A stretch of 64,000 bases of DNA from Thiofilum flexile DSM 14609 (GTDB taxonomy: Bacteria > Pseudomonadota > Gammaproteobacteria > Thiotrichales > Thiotrichaceae). Below the pieces are notes generated by a model. The model saw only the letters and a list, made by a program, of their open reading frames with translations, had not been told where the DNA came from and made no database searches. The position numbers and the translations under genes were made by a program. Shown here piece after piece: positions 16,593 to 25,931 of the stretch (position 1 is the first letter of the stretch; every line of letters begins with the position of its first letter). The stretch spans positions 124,001 through 188,000 of the forward strand of contig NZ_KB904746.1 in the NCBI RefSeq assembly GCF_000380185.1. Direction: 5' to 3'.

Positions 16593-17816
16593 ATGGCAAC
16601 TCACACGAATCAAAAACTACCCGAACCGCGTGTCTTTGCTTGGGAAGGTACGAATAAAAATGGAGTTAAAATCAAGGGCGAAAGCCCTGCGCTGAATGCT
16701 AACCTGTTACGGGCTAATTTGCGTCGCCAAGGTATTAACCCTCTACGTATCTACAAAAAGCCCGTCCCGCTGATTCCACCTAGCATTAAATCACTCCATA
16801 TCACTCAATTTGCTCGGCAAATGACGACGATGATGAGTTCGGGTGTACCTATGGTACAAGCGCTCGAAATGGTGGGGAATAGTGGCGATAATGTTGCTAT
16901 GTCTAATTTAATCAAAAATATCAAACGCGATGTTGAGGGCGGATCTAGCTTTGGGGTCGCCTTAAGCCATCATCCTAAATATTTTGATTCTCTATTCGTA
17001 AATTTAGTCAAAGCCGGTGAGCAAGCAGGTACTTTAGAGACCATGCTAAATAAGGTAGCACTCTATAAAGAAAAAACAGAAAGCACCAAAGCTAAAGTCA
17101 AAAAAGCTTTAATGTACCCTATTATTGTTATTATAGCGGCTATTATTGTCACCGCGATTATGTTGATTTTTGTTATTCCACAGTTTAAAGATATTTTCGC
17201 GGGTTTTGGTGCAGAGTTACCTGCTTTTACTCTATGGGTAATTGGTTTATCGGAGTGGCTACAAGCGAATTGGTATTTCCCTCTGGGGGGGTTAATTATA
17301 TTTGTGTATGGCTTTCTTGAAATGAAACGCCGCTCCCCTGCCTTCTCTGATAAAATAGATCATTTATTTTTAAAGTTCCCCATTGTAGGTAATATTCTTA
17401 ATTTATCCGCTATTGCACGTTACTGTCGTACTTCGTCTACTATGTTTGCCGCCGGTGTCCCTGTAGTAGAGGCGATGGATGCAGTATCAGGTGCTACAGG
17501 TAATGCACTGTATCGCGATGCTACCTTAAGAATTAAAGATGATACCTCTAAAGGGGTGCAACTCAATACGGCAATGCAAACGGCTCAGGTCTTTCCGAGT
17601 TTAGTTTTGCAAATGACCAAAATTGGGGAAGAGTCAGGGCGTTTAGAAGAAATGCTCGGCAAAGCGGCTGACTATTATGAAGAGCAGGTTGATAATTTAG
17701 TAGACTCCTTAGCAAAACAAATTGAACCCCTTATTATGGCAGTATTAGGGGTATTAGTAGGCGGACTCATTATTGCTATGTACTTGCCTATTTTCCAATT
17801 AGGCTCCGTCATTTAA
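16593..17816 (+). CDS. pilC: Type IV pilus inner-membrane platform protein PilC
   Basis: 407 residues, full length for the PilC/GspF family, with two GspF domains (about 70-195 and 275-395) and membrane helices near 170-195, 222-242 and 378-398. The conserved GEQAGTLE and GEESGRLEEML motifs mark the two repeats. It links PilB to pilus assembly. It lies 100 bases after pilB, in the order pilB-pilC-pilD usual in Pseudomonas. Confidence 0.95.
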   Translation: MATHTNQKLPEPRVFAWEGTNKNGVKIKGESPALNANLLRANLRRQGINPLRIYKKPVPLIPPSIKSLHITQFARQMTTMMSSGVPMVQALEMVGNSGDNVAMSNLIKNIKRDVEGGSSFGVALSHHPKYFDSLFVNLVKAGEQAGTLETMLNKVALYKEKTESTKAKVKKALMYPIIVIIAAIIVTAIMLIFVIPQFKDIFAGFGAELPAFTLWVIGLSEWLQANWYFPLGGLIIFVYGFLEMKRRSPAFSDKIDHLFLKFPIVGNILNLSAIARYCRTSSTMFAAGVPVVEAMDAVSGATGNALYRDATLRIKDDTSKGVQLNTAMQTAQVFPSLVLQMTKIGEESGRLEEMLGKAADYYEEQVDNLVDSLAKQIEPLIMAVLGVLVGGLIIAMYLPIFQLGSVI

Positions 17817-17857
17817 TTAAAAATATTAGGGCTTCTGTATAAGGATTAGGATAGGGT

Positions 17858-18730
17858 ATGGATTTTATTACTTTATTAAGTACTAATAGTGCTTGGCTAT
17901 TAGTAACAGTAGGGCTATTTTCATTATTAATCGGTAGTTTTTTAAATGTGGTTATCTATCGCTTACCGATTATATTGGAACGACAATGGAAGCATGAATG
18001 TAAAGAGTTTTTAGGGGATAACAGTGATACGCTATATGACGCGCCTTTTAATTTAGTAGTACCCCGCTCACAATGCCCTAGTTGTGGTCATGCGATTAGT
18101 GCTTGGGAAAATATTCCGCTGATTAGCTATTTAGTTTTAAAAGGGCGCTGTATTAGTTGTAAAACGCCTATTTCTATTCAATACCCTATCATTGAAGCCA
18201 TAACCGCCTTATTAGGTATTTTAGCCGCTTGGAAATTTGGCTACTCCATACAACTCATTGTTTTTCTTCCCTTTACTTGGGTATTAATCGCCTTATTTAT
18301 GATTGATGCAAAAACTATGCTCTTACCCGACCATTTAACTTTACCCTTATTATGGGCGGGTATTTTAGTCAATTACTATGGGGTTTTTACCGATTTACAC
18401 AGTAGCGTGATGGGAGCAATGATAGGCTATATATCGGTATGGAGTATTTTTTGGATTTTCAAACTCTTAACCGGTAAAGAAGGGATGGGCTATGGGGACT
18501 TTAAATTATTAGCGGCATTAGGCGCGTGGGGAGGCTGGGCCATTTTGCCTTTTGTCATTTTCAGCGCCTCTGCTTTTGGAGCTATTTTTGGCCTTGCTTG
18601 GATGCTGCTCAAACGCCAAGAGACTAGTACTCCTCTACCCTTTGGCCCTTGGTTGGTGGTAGCAGGCTGGGTTGCACTCTTTTGGCAACCCACCCTTACG
18701 ACCTTGACTAGGAATTATTTTTTCCCTTAA
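17858..18730 (+). CDS. pilD: Prepilin peptidase / N-methyltransferase PilD
   Basis: 290 residues with about eight membrane helices. The cytoplasmic zinc-binding loop has CPSCGHAISAWENIP and GRCISCKTPI. The two catalytic aspartates of the A24 peptidase lie in MIDAKTMLLPDHL and the GMGYGDFKLL signature. PilD cleaves the PilA leader after Gly and methylates Phe1; it also serves any type II secretion pseudopilins. It follows pilC by 41 bases. Confidence 0.96.
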   Translation: MDFITLLSTNSAWLLVTVGLFSLLIGSFLNVVIYRLPIILERQWKHECKEFLGDNSDTLYDAPFNLVVPRSQCPSCGHAISAWENIPLISYLVLKGRCISCKTPISIQYPIIEAITALLGILAAWKFGYSIQLIVFLPFTWVLIALFMIDAKTMLLPDHLTLPLLWAGILVNYYGVFTDLHSSVMGAMIGYISVWSIFWIFKLLTGKEGMGYGDFKLLAALGAWGGWAILPFVIFSASAFGAIFGLAWMLLKRQETSTPLPFGPWLVVAGWVALFWQPTLTTLTRNYFFP

Positions 18731-18735
18731 TAACC

Positions 18736-19209
18736 CTATAAATCGTTCCAGAACGGCAATGCACGTTCTGTGGAACCCGCCGGAGTGGGCTGTGCTAGTG
18801 GTCTATTAGGTGCCATAAAGCGTCTTACCGTTGCCTTAGGCGTCATCTGCGGCACTCTAACAAATTTGGGGGACACTCGCTTGACGTGCACGGTTGGCAC
18901 TCTAACAAATTTGGGGGACACACGGGTTACTCGCACCGTTTGAGGATTAGGACGCGGTACAGGAGCTAAGCGGGATACTGGCTTAATAGGAGCAGGCATG
19001 AGATCAACGGTATCGGGTCTAGCTTGGCGTGCCTTAATGTAATTTGCCCATTTTGGTTTCATTTTTCCTAAATAAGCACTATTGGGTGGGGTAGCTTGGT
19101 AATAATCATCTAATACCGAAACGGCTCTTTCAGCGCTATAACTGGCACTACTCCAGCTCACTAAAACCAAACAAGCCGCTGCAATTACATGAGTAGATTT
19201 GAAGCTCAT
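18736..19209 (-). CDS. Secreted basic protein with internal repeat, function unknown
   Basis: 157 residues with a clear Sec signal peptide (hydrophobic VIAAACLVLVSWSSA, likely cut near SYSAE). The mature part is rich in Pro, Arg and Val and holds a repeated RVSPKFVRVP unit; in DNA this is a 26-bp exact direct repeat at 18851-18876 and 18896-18921. A conserved-looking N-terminal segment (VLDDYYQATPPNSAYLGKM) precedes the repeats. No family was recognised. It converges with pilD with only 5 bases between stops. Confidence 0.75.
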   Translation of the reverse strand: MSFKSTHVIAAACLVLVSWSSASYSAERAVSVLDDYYQATPPNSAYLGKMKPKWANYIKARQARPDTVDLMPAPIKPVSRLAPVPRPNPQTVRVTRVSPKFVRVPTVHVKRVSPKFVRVPQMTPKATVRRFMAPNRPLAQPTPAGSTERALPFWNDL

Positions 19210-19401
19210 GATGTCATCCTTTTATTCAATTGCACAATACTAACCCCTTAATTGATAGCACACAGTCAGCCAAAACACACTCAATAAAGTCTATTTATTT
19301 AGCGAGTTAGCTAAAATTTTAGCAAAAAATGCCGGATTAGCTTATTACCCCTCCGCTAAATCCTGTTAAAATAGTCGCATAATTTATGCAGCCACGAGTC
19401 C

Positions 19402-20154
19402 ATGATGGATAAACAAGATACTACCCATTTCGGGTTTCAACAGGTTCCCGTCACCGAGAAAGCTCAAAAAGTAGCCGGCGTATTTCATTCGGTTGCCGAT
19501 AAATATGATGTGATGAATGATGTCATGTCCTTAGGCATTCATCGTTTATGGAAGCGTATTACCATCGATGAAGCCGGAGCACGTAAAGGGCAAAGGGTAT
19601 TAGACTTAGCCGGAGGCACAGGAGATTTAGCGGCGAAGTTTGCGCAAATTGTAGGTGATACCGGCGAGGTTATACTCTCAGATATTAATGCTTCTATGCT
19701 GGCGAATGGTAAACGTCGCCTCATTGATATGGGTTTAGGGGGTAATATTCAATTCGTACAGGCTAATGCGGAATGCTTGCCCTTTGTGGATAATCACTTT
19801 GATATTATTACCATTGCCTTTGGTTTGCGTAATGTCACTGATAAAGACGCAGCCCTACGCTCTATGTTACGGGTACTAAAACCGGGTGGGCGCTTATTAG
19901 TATTAGAATTCTCTAAGCCAGTATTTCCCGGACTGGCTCCTATTTATGATCAGTATTCGTTTAAATTACTGCCGCTGATGGGTAAATTAATCGCCAATGA
20001 TGCAGAGAGTTATCAATACTTAGCCGAATCGATTCGCATGCACCCTGATCAAGACACACTCAAAACCATGATGGAAGCAGCGGGCTTTGAGCGGGTCACT
20101 TATCGCAATATGACCGGAGGAATCGTCGCACTACATAAGGGCTTTAAGCTGTAG
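19402..20154 (+). CDS. ubiE: Demethylmenaquinone/2-methoxy-6-polyprenyl-1,4-benzoquinol methyltransferase UbiE
   Basis: 250 residues, the expected length. Class I SAM methyltransferase with motif [16 protein letters not shown] and UbiE signatures [18 protein letters not shown] near residue 33 and LLVLEFSKP. It performs C-methylation in ubiquinone (and menaquinone) synthesis. Two adjacent ATGs are possible starts. ubiB/ubiJ do not follow here; fabI does. Confidence 0.95.
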   Translation: MMDKQDTTHFGFQQVPVTEKAQKVAGVFHSVADKYDVMNDVMSLGIHRLWKRITIDEAGARKGQRVLDLAGGTGDLAAKFAQIVGDTGEVILSDINASMLANGKRRLIDMGLGGNIQFVQANAECLPFVDNHFDIITIAFGLRNVTDKDAALRSMLRVLKPGGRLLVLEFSKPVFPGLAPIYDQYSFKLLPLMGKLIANDAESYQYLAESIRMHPDQDTLKTMMEAAGFERVTYRNMTGGIVALHKGFKL

Positions 20155-20217
20155 TTGTGAAGCAAACTCGCTATACTGTGACGCTTTGAGGCATTGAGAG
20201 CATTTTAAGGAGTAGCT

Positions 20218-21009
20218 ATGGGCTTTCTAACAGGTAAACGGGTGTTAATTACAGGCATTGCCAGTGATCGTTCTATTGCATATGGCATTGCCCAAGCAAT
20301 GCACCGCAAAGGGGCTGAATTAGCTTTTACCTATCAAAATGACAAACTAAAAAGTCGGGTCGAAAAAGTCGCGGAGGAATTAGGTTCTAGTATTGTCATT
20401 CCCTGCGATGTGGCAACGGATGAGCAAATTGCTGAAACCTTTACCCAACTTAAGCAACATTGGGATGGTTTAGATAGTGTGGTACATGCCATAGCCTTTG
20501 CCCCTAAAGAGCAATTAGAGGGCAGTATTGTCGACAATACCACTAAAGAAGGTTCAGCCTTAGCACATGATATTAGTGCTTACAGCTTCTTAGCCATGGC
20601 ACGTTATGCCAAACCAATGATGGAAGGCCGTAATGGTTCACTCTTAGCCCTTACCTATTTAGGTGCAGTGGCGGCTATCCCTAATTACAATGTAATGGGT
20701 ATGGCTAAAGCCAGTTTAGAGGCCGGAGTACGCTTTATGGCAGCCGATTTAGGCCCACAAGGGATTCGCGTCAATGCCATTTCAGCAGGCCCGATTCGTA
20801 CCCTCGCTGCCTCAGGCATTACTGGTTTTCGTAAAATGCTCGATCATTTCGCCAAAAATGCGCCCCTACGCCGCAATGTGACTATTGAGGAAGTAGGCAA
20901 TGTAGCAGCGTTTTTATGCTCTGATCTGGCCTCTGGTATTACCGGAGAAATCACCTATGTGGATGCTGGGTGGAATATTTTAGGTATGTCGGGGTTAGAA
21001 ACAGCCTAA
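20218..21009 (+). CDS. fabI: Enoyl-[acyl-carrier-protein] reductase (NADH) FabI
   Basis: 263 residues, full length SDR. The N-terminus [20 protein letters not shown] is the FabI nucleotide-binding loop. Catalytic Tyr147, Tyr157 and Lys164 lie in [20 protein letters not shown], in the YX6YX5-6K spacing of FabI. It catalyses the last reduction of each fatty acid elongation cycle and is the target of triclosan-type inhibitors. AAGGAG precedes the ATG; a hairpin follows the stop. Confidence 0.96.
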   Translation: MGFLTGKRVLITGIASDRSIAYGIAQAMHRKGAELAFTYQNDKLKSRVEKVAEELGSSIVIPCDVATDEQIAETFTQLKQHWDGLDSVVHAIAFAPKEQLEGSIVDNTTKEGSALAHDISAYSFLAMARYAKPMMEGRNGSLLALTYLGAVAAIPNYNVMGMAKASLEAGVRFMAADLGPQGIRVNAISAGPIRTLAASGITGFRKMLDHFAKNAPLRRNVTIEEVGNVAAFLCSDLASGITGEITYVDAGWNILGMSGLETA

Positions 21010-21016
21010 TTCACCT

Positions 21017-21050
21017 ATTAAAGGTGGGTATATATTACCCACCTTTAATA
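21017..21050. terminator. Hairpin between convergent fabI and the zinc-ribbon gene
   Basis: ATTAAAGGTGGGTA and TACCCACCTTTAAT form a 14-bp perfect stem with a short TATAT loop, in the space between the two convergent stops. No long T run follows, so termination strength is uncertain. Confidence 0.65.
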
Positions 21051-21068
21051 TTAATGTAGCTAATCTAG

Positions 21069-21296
21069 TTATAAATCAATAACCTTATTTGTCTCATTTC
21101 GAGCCCTGATAATAGAACCATCCTCACGAAAGGTTGTATGACAAGATCGACAAATATAATGTTTTTGCTTGGAAAACCATTTGGTTAAGGTAGAACGCTG
21201 CCTTCTTGCCACGACTTTGCACTGACAGGATGGACAACTCAAAGACGTAGGGGCATCTGCCTTTATAGCTTTAGACTTGGACATAAACACACTCAT
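21069..21296 (-). CDS. Small zinc-ribbon protein, function unknown
   Basis: 75 residues with two CxxC pairs (SCPSCQCKV and YICRSCHTTF) 28 residues apart, a zinc-ribbon layout, with a basic stretch between them (RRQRSTLTKWFSKQKHY). An internal Met at residue 5 is an alternative start. Such proteins may bind nucleic acid or be cargo-less structural ribbons; nothing in the surroundings indicates a role. Confidence 0.6.
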   Translation of the reverse strand: MSVFMSKSKAIKADAPTSLSCPSCQCKVVARRQRSTLTKWFSKQKHYICRSCHTTFREDGSIIRARNETNKVIDL

Positions 21297-21472
21297 TTGT
21301 TTGACAACACTCGATTAAATAGTTTAACACTTGATACATTAATAATCTTATTGAATGATCTGATCGTTTTAATCTGTTTAATTAATTAACTAATAAAACT
21401 TTAGATCGTGTAATTAAAGATTGCTAACTCCTCTGATCCTAGGTAATTTAATCGGGGTCAGATAATGACTTG

Positions 21473-22045
21473 ATGATTGCATCCATGGATAAAGAAAAGA
21501 AAACCTTAAGCTTAAAACCAAAGTTAGCTTTAAATACTGATACCGATAGTGAAAGTACAGTAAAGCGCCCCAATAAACGACGTGTTATTCGTCGTGAAGA
21601 TATTGTGGCGGAAAGACTAGCGACGGCTCGCCCCCCACGTAATGCCCCCCCTCGGAGGCCTGTTAAGAAACTAACCCCAGCGGAACAGCAAGCAGTAGAT
21701 CTTACCGCCGAGCTTGCCGATAATTTCCCTATTTGGGAGCAACATAAGCCCTTGGCTATAGGTATTGAAGAAGCCTTACAACAGCACTTTGATCAGGTAC
21801 AAATTCCTGTGTCTAAGCGCGTACTCCATCGTGTGCTGTGGCACCATACCCACCAAAAAGAGTACTTACAGCAGATATTAATTGAAAATCAGCGTTATAG
21901 CTTAGATGGTCAAGCAATGGGAGAGATTAAAGCCTCTGAAAAGGAACATGCTCAACGTACACTAGATGAAATTGCGCTAGCCCAAACCCCCAAAGCTCGC
22001 CGCCCAGGGCCTGCTAAACGCCCTAGTCCGCGTCCGCGTTACTAA
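21473..22045 (+). CDS. proQ: ProQ/FinO-domain RNA chaperone
   Basis: About 190 residues (ATG 21473; ATG 21485 also possible). A basic, disordered N-terminus (RPNKRRVIRREDIV) precedes a ProQ/FINO domain: FPIWEQHKPLAIGIEEAL, then VLHRVLWHHTHQKEYLQQI and RYSLDG. The tail KARRPGPAKRPSPRPRY is again basic. FinO-domain proteins bind sRNAs and mRNA 3' ends through structured elements. The Tudor-like C-terminal domain of E. coli ProQ is absent, so this is a minimal FinO-domain protein of the type found in Legionella (RocC) and Neisseria. Confidence 0.88.
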   Translation: MIASMDKEKKTLSLKPKLALNTDTDSESTVKRPNKRRVIRREDIVAERLATARPPRNAPPRRPVKKLTPAEQQAVDLTAELADNFPIWEQHKPLAIGIEEALQQHFDQVQIPVSKRVLHRVLWHHTHQKEYLQQILIENQRYSLDGQAMGEIKASEKEHAQRTLDEIALAQTPKARRPGPAKRPSPRPRY

Positions 22046-22050
22046 TAGCA

Positions 22051-22087
22051 CCACAAGAGTCAGTGTCTAAATAATTCGCTCTTGTGG
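22051..22087 (+). terminator. Possible terminator hairpin after the ProQ-domain gene
   Basis: CCACAAGAG pairs with CTCTTGTGG across a 19-base loop directly after the stop codon. There is no proper T tract, so the call is tentative. Confidence 0.35.
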
Positions 22088-22203
22088 CACTTTAGCCCGA
22101 AAAACAGACTCTTGGTCTGGTAGTGCTCTCTTTTCCTAAGCTGCAACCTACACTTTAAGTACAGCATATTAAGTTATTGCGAGTACTTAGAGGGAGGTAC
22201 ATC

Positions 22204-23013
22204 ATGCACATTAATAGATTGCCTAATACCACATTCACTGTGAATACCCCAGCTTTCAGACCCCGCTATTTCACACCTAACTACCCTGTGAATGCGAATA
22301 TGGGCATTAATCAAAGCTATTTCACTCAGTTGATTCAACTACTACAAACCTTATTAGCGACCTTGCAAGGTACTAATCCTAATCAACCTACAACCCCAGT
22401 AACCCCAGAAACGGCACCTGCCTTGACAGTAAACCGAACTCAACAAGGTAATTTGCTAGAACTAATGGGCTATAGTCGTAATGCACCTTTTACGGTCACG
22501 ATTAAAGATATGGATCAAAGTGGCGCTATTTCGCAAGGTGATATCGCAATTATCAAAGGAGGTTTCACTGGCGGAGAAATAACCCGGCGCACACTCAGTG
22601 CAGCGGATGTACAAGCTTTAAACCAAACATCCACCACCTCAGGCTCACAAACTCTACAGAGCAACCGAGCAAAGTGGAATGACTTAGCCAAGAGTGGTAA
22701 CTATGATTTTACGGTCTCTAATAATGGCTTTATGATTAATGCCGGGCGTCCGATAAATATTAGTGTGCGCAATGGTGCCATCACGAATGCGGCCTATGCC
22801 GATACGGGTGAAGCAGCAGCCGATTATTCCCGCGTGACAATGAATGACTTATTTAAGACTATTCAAGATGCCTACGATGGTAATGCTGAACGGGTGAATG
22901 TCACCTATGACTCGAACACAGGTGCTCCCGCATCCATCTTCATTGATCGTAGCTCTATGATCGCGGATGAAGAAACTGCTTATACCGTTAGCAATATTAA
23001 AATCCTGCCGTAA
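22204..23013 (+). CDS. DUF6174-like protein with a calcium-loop-like motif
   Basis: 269 residues from ATG 22204, chosen because GAGGGAGGT lies just upstream. The N-terminal 90 residues are Asn/Pro/Thr/Gln-rich and lack a recognisable signal peptide. At about residue 105 KDMDQSGAISQGDIAIIKGG resembles an EF-hand or dockerin loop. The C-terminal part (KWNDLAKSGNYDFTVSN ... DLFKTIQDAYDGNAERVNVTYD ... GAPASIFID) follows the layout of the DUF6174 family, whose function is unknown and which is usually exported. Here export would need a non-Sec route. The family assignment is from pattern memory only. Confidence 0.65.
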   Translation: MHINRLPNTTFTVNTPAFRPRYFTPNYPVNANMGINQSYFTQLIQLLQTLLATLQGTNPNQPTTPVTPETAPALTVNRTQQGNLLELMGYSRNAPFTVTIKDMDQSGAISQGDIAIIKGGFTGGEITRRTLSAADVQALNQTSTTSGSQTLQSNRAKWNDLAKSGNYDFTVSNNGFMINAGRPINISVRNGAITNAAYADTGEAAADYSRVTMNDLFKTIQDAYDGNAERVNVTYDSNTGAPASIFIDRSSMIADEETAYTVSNIKILP

Positions 23014-23075
23014 TTAGGCGCTAAAGCTTATAATAGAGATGAGAGCTAGATACTCTCACTCTATTTACAACCACA

Positions 23076-24413
23076 TCAAACATTTAATAATAAATATTCC
23101 CGTTCCCATGAGCTAATCACTTGGAAAAAGGCGTTATACTCCATACGCTTAACCTTACAATACACCTCTACAAAACGCTCACCTAATAGCTCAACCACCG
23201 GCTCACAATTTTCCAAGGCTATTAAGGCATCCCGTAAATCTCGTGGTACACCAAACGGTAGATTATAAGCACTCGTTTCCATCGGTGCGGTGGGTTTTAA
23301 TTCCTGACGCATACCCAATAAACCACAGGCAAATGAGGCCGCAAACATTAAATAGGGATTGACATCTGCGCCACTTAAACGGTTTTCCACCCGACGATTA
23401 CTAGGATCAGAATGCGGTACACGTAAGCCCACCGTGCGATTATCATAACCCCACGCGGTATTAATAGGTGCGGCATTAAAACGGGCAATCCGTCGATAGC
23501 TATTCACATTAGGCGCTAAAATCGCCATGACGGCAGGTAAATACTTTTGTTGCCCGGCAATAAATTGCAAAAAGCGCTCACTCACTGAGCCATCTGGATT
23601 AGAAAAGATATTCAAGCCGGTCTGAGCATCCACAATACTTTGATGCACATGCATAGCGCTACCGGGTTCATTTTGCAGCGGTTTAGCCATAAAAGTCGCA
23701 TACATATTATGGCGCAAGGCGGCTTCGCGCATAGTACGTTTAAAGACAAAAACCTGATCGGCTAAACTCAAAGGATCACCGTGGACAAAATTAAACTCCA
23801 TTTGTCCCGCACCGGCTTCATGAATCAAGGTATCAATATCTAACTCTTGCGCCTCGCAATAGTCATAGACATCCTCAAACAAGGGGTCGAATTGATTCAC
23901 TGCATCGATACTATAGGCTTGACGCCCAATCTCTTTGCGCCCTGACCGTCCAATTGGCGGCTCTAAGGGGTAATCAGGATCGGTGTTGATTTTGGTAATA
24001 TAAAACTCGGCTTCTGGCGCAATAATGGGCTTTAAACCTAATAACTCATATTCTCGCAAAATACGTTTTAATACATTGCGCGGAGCTAAAGCACTGGGTG
24101 TACCATTGGACAAGGTACAATCATGAATCACTTGTGCGGTAGGCTGCGGTGCCCAAGGCAATAAACGCGCAGTAGAGGGGTCTGGAATTGCAATCATATC
24201 CACTTCTAAAGCATCATGACCATCATCCCCAATGGCCCAATCGCCTGTCACCGTCTGCATAAACATGGTTTCAGGCATACGCATGCCTTCGTCTTTGTAA
24301 AACTTTGCCGCCGGAATAATTTTACCGCGTGCATTGCCCGTAATATCAGGAATAAGACACTCTACCTCAGTTATTTGATGCTTATGCATCCACTTCTCTA
24401 ACTCGCTGTTCAT
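23076..24413 (-). CDS. puuA: Gamma-glutamylputrescine synthetase (glutamine synthetase family)
   Basis: 445 residues of the glutamine synthetase fold, shorter than GlnA and without the adenylylation loop. Metal- and glutamate-binding motifs include APEAEFYI, HEAGAGQMEFNF, SAMHVHQS and the C-terminal NRRVENRLSGADVNPYL. The starting VECLIPDITGNARGKIIP is characteristic of the PuuA/GlnA3 branch. It ligates glutamate to putrescine in the Puu catabolic route. A FAD oxidase gene of the PuuB type is divergent from it at 129 bases, supporting the call. Other polyamine or amine substrates remain possible. Confidence 0.86.
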   Translation of the reverse strand: MNSELEKWMHKHQITEVECLIPDITGNARGKIIPAAKFYKDEGMRMPETMFMQTVTGDWAIGDDGHDALEVDMIAIPDPSTARLLPWAPQPTAQVIHDCTLSNGTPSALAPRNVLKRILREYELLGLKPIIAPEAEFYITKINTDPDYPLEPPIGRSGRKEIGRQAYSIDAVNQFDPLFEDVYDYCEAQELDIDTLIHEAGAGQMEFNFVHGDPLSLADQVFVFKRTMREAALRHNMYATFMAKPLQNEPGSAMHVHQSIVDAQTGLNIFSNPDGSVSERFLQFIAGQQKYLPAVMAILAPNVNSYRRIARFNAAPINTAWGYDNRTVGLRVPHSDPSNRRVENRLSGADVNPYLMFAASFACGLLGMRQELKPTAPMETSAYNLPFGVPRDLRDALIALENCEPVVELLGERFVEVYCKVKRMEYNAFFQVISSWEREYLLLNV

Positions 24414-24483
24414 GTCCTACTCTCCTAAACATTTTGATATAAATTTGCTAGATACTGGACTGAGATTACTTTACCACTTGAAC

Positions 24484-24524
24484 CTATTTATAAATAGCTA
24501 GCACAATATAAAAATGTGATCACA
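24484..24524. promoter_or_regulatory. Two palindromes in the puuA-puuB divergent control region
   Basis: CTATTTATAAATAG (24484-24497) and TGTGATCACA (24515-24524) are perfect palindromes within the 129-base gap between the divergent genes. They are plausible operator positions for a shared regulator, but no regulator gene is adjacent and neither matches a site I can name with certainty. Confidence 0.4.
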
Positions 24525-24542
24525 AAAATTAGGATAGGCTTT

Positions 24543-25838
24543 ATGGAACACCCGCTTAGCAATCCCGCCGAACGTGCCGCCTCCTATTACCAAGCAAGCA
24601 GTAATCCTTTTCAACACCGCCCCCCCTTACAAGAACAGCTACAGGCGGATGTTGCAATTATTGGCGGAGGGATTAGTGGTTGCTCTGCTGCCCTGCATCT
24701 CGCTCAACGCGGCTATAAAGTGGTACAAATCGAGGCACGACAATTTGGGTTTGGTGCCTCTGGGCGCAGCGGTGGGCAGCTTATCTTTGGTCTAGCCTGT
24801 AGTAATGACACGATTAAACAACAATTGGGTAAGGAAGCCGCTCAAGCTATCTTTGCTATGAGTTTAGAGGCTTTAGACCTGACCCGACAGCTCATTCAAG
24901 CGCATCAGATTCAATGCGACTTACAAAGCGGTGTCGCCATTGCAGCCCTTAAAAATCGCCATGTCCGTGATTTAAAAGCATATCAACAGGAACTGACCGA
25001 AGAGTATGGCTATGATCACTTACAATGGATCGAAGGTGTCGAGCTACCGTCTTATATTCAAAGCAAACGCTATCAAGCCCTACTCCTAGACTCTCGTAGC
25101 GGGCATTTACACCCCCTAAATTATACGCTTGGTTTAGCGGATGCTGCGCAACGACATGGTGTCCTACAGTTTGAAAATACGCCAGCCCTCAGTATCACCC
25201 CACACTCCAAAATCAAAATAGCAACGCCTGAAGGTGCTATTACGGCTGACTCGGTTTTATTAGGAACGAATGCGTATATAGAACACTTAGGTGAACCCTT
25301 ACAATCTTATATCATGCCGGTAGGTACTTATATTTTAGCCACCGAACCCTTAGACAGTGAGTTAGCTCAGAGCTTATTACCTCAGCATAATGCGATATTT
25401 GACTCACAGTTTGTGGTCGATTACTTCCGGCTCTCTGCGGATAATCGCTTACTATTTGGTGGTGGAGTCAGTTACTCACGCCTTCCGCCCCGTGATTTAG
25501 CAGCAACCATGCGTCAACGTATGCTCACCGTTTTCCCGCAATTAGCTAAGGTAAAAACGGAATTTTGCTGGGGTGGTTATGTGGCTATTACCCAAAATCG
25601 CGCCCCGCATTTTGGACGCTTAGCCCCCAATATCTATTTTACCCAAGGCTATTCGGGGCATGGTATGGCTTTAACGGGCTTGGCTGGAAAATTAGTCGCC
25701 GAGGCGATTAGTGGTCAAGCGGAACGCTTTGATTTATTTGCCAACATCAAACATCGGCGCTTTTGGGGGGGTAAATACTTAAAAACACCAGCTCTAGTCG
25801 CAGCGATGGGCTGGTATCGCATGCGGGATTGGCTGTAA
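24543..25838 (+). CDS. puuB: FAD-dependent oxidoreductase, probable gamma-glutamylputrescine oxidase
   Basis: 431 residues from ATG 24543 (an in-frame GTG at 24516 lies inside a palindrome and is less likely). The dinucleotide fold reads ADVAIIGGGISGCSAALHLA near residue 40, followed by FGASGRSGGQ, typical of DAO-family amine oxidases such as PuuB and OrdL. The C-terminal YSGHGMALTGLAGKLVAEA is the second FAD motif. It would oxidise gamma-glutamylputrescine to the aldehyde. puuC and puuD are not in the window. Confidence 0.85.
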   Translation: MEHPLSNPAERAASYYQASSNPFQHRPPLQEQLQADVAIIGGGISGCSAALHLAQRGYKVVQIEARQFGFGASGRSGGQLIFGLACSNDTIKQQLGKEAAQAIFAMSLEALDLTRQLIQAHQIQCDLQSGVAIAALKNRHVRDLKAYQQELTEEYGYDHLQWIEGVELPSYIQSKRYQALLLDSRSGHLHPLNYTLGLADAAQRHGVLQFENTPALSITPHSKIKIATPEGAITADSVLLGTNAYIEHLGEPLQSYIMPVGTYILATEPLDSELAQSLLPQHNAIFDSQFVVDYFRLSADNRLLFGGGVSYSRLPPRDLAATMRQRMLTVFPQLAKVKTEFCWGGYVAITQNRAPHFGRLAPNIYFTQGYSGHGMALTGLAGKLVAEAISGQAERFDLFANIKHRRFWGGKYLKTPALVAAMGWYRMRDWL

Positions 25839-25931
25839 GAATGTCTAGACGTTGATAGGTCTTATCCGACCTTCATATTTATGCGCGTTCGTGCCACACT
25901 GAATCATTTCTACTATTTGCTAATACCCCCT

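Noticed and set aside
24515-24524. CRP site TGTGATCACA
   Set aside because: The half sites lack the six-base spacer of a CRP operator, so it is reported only as an unassigned palindrome.
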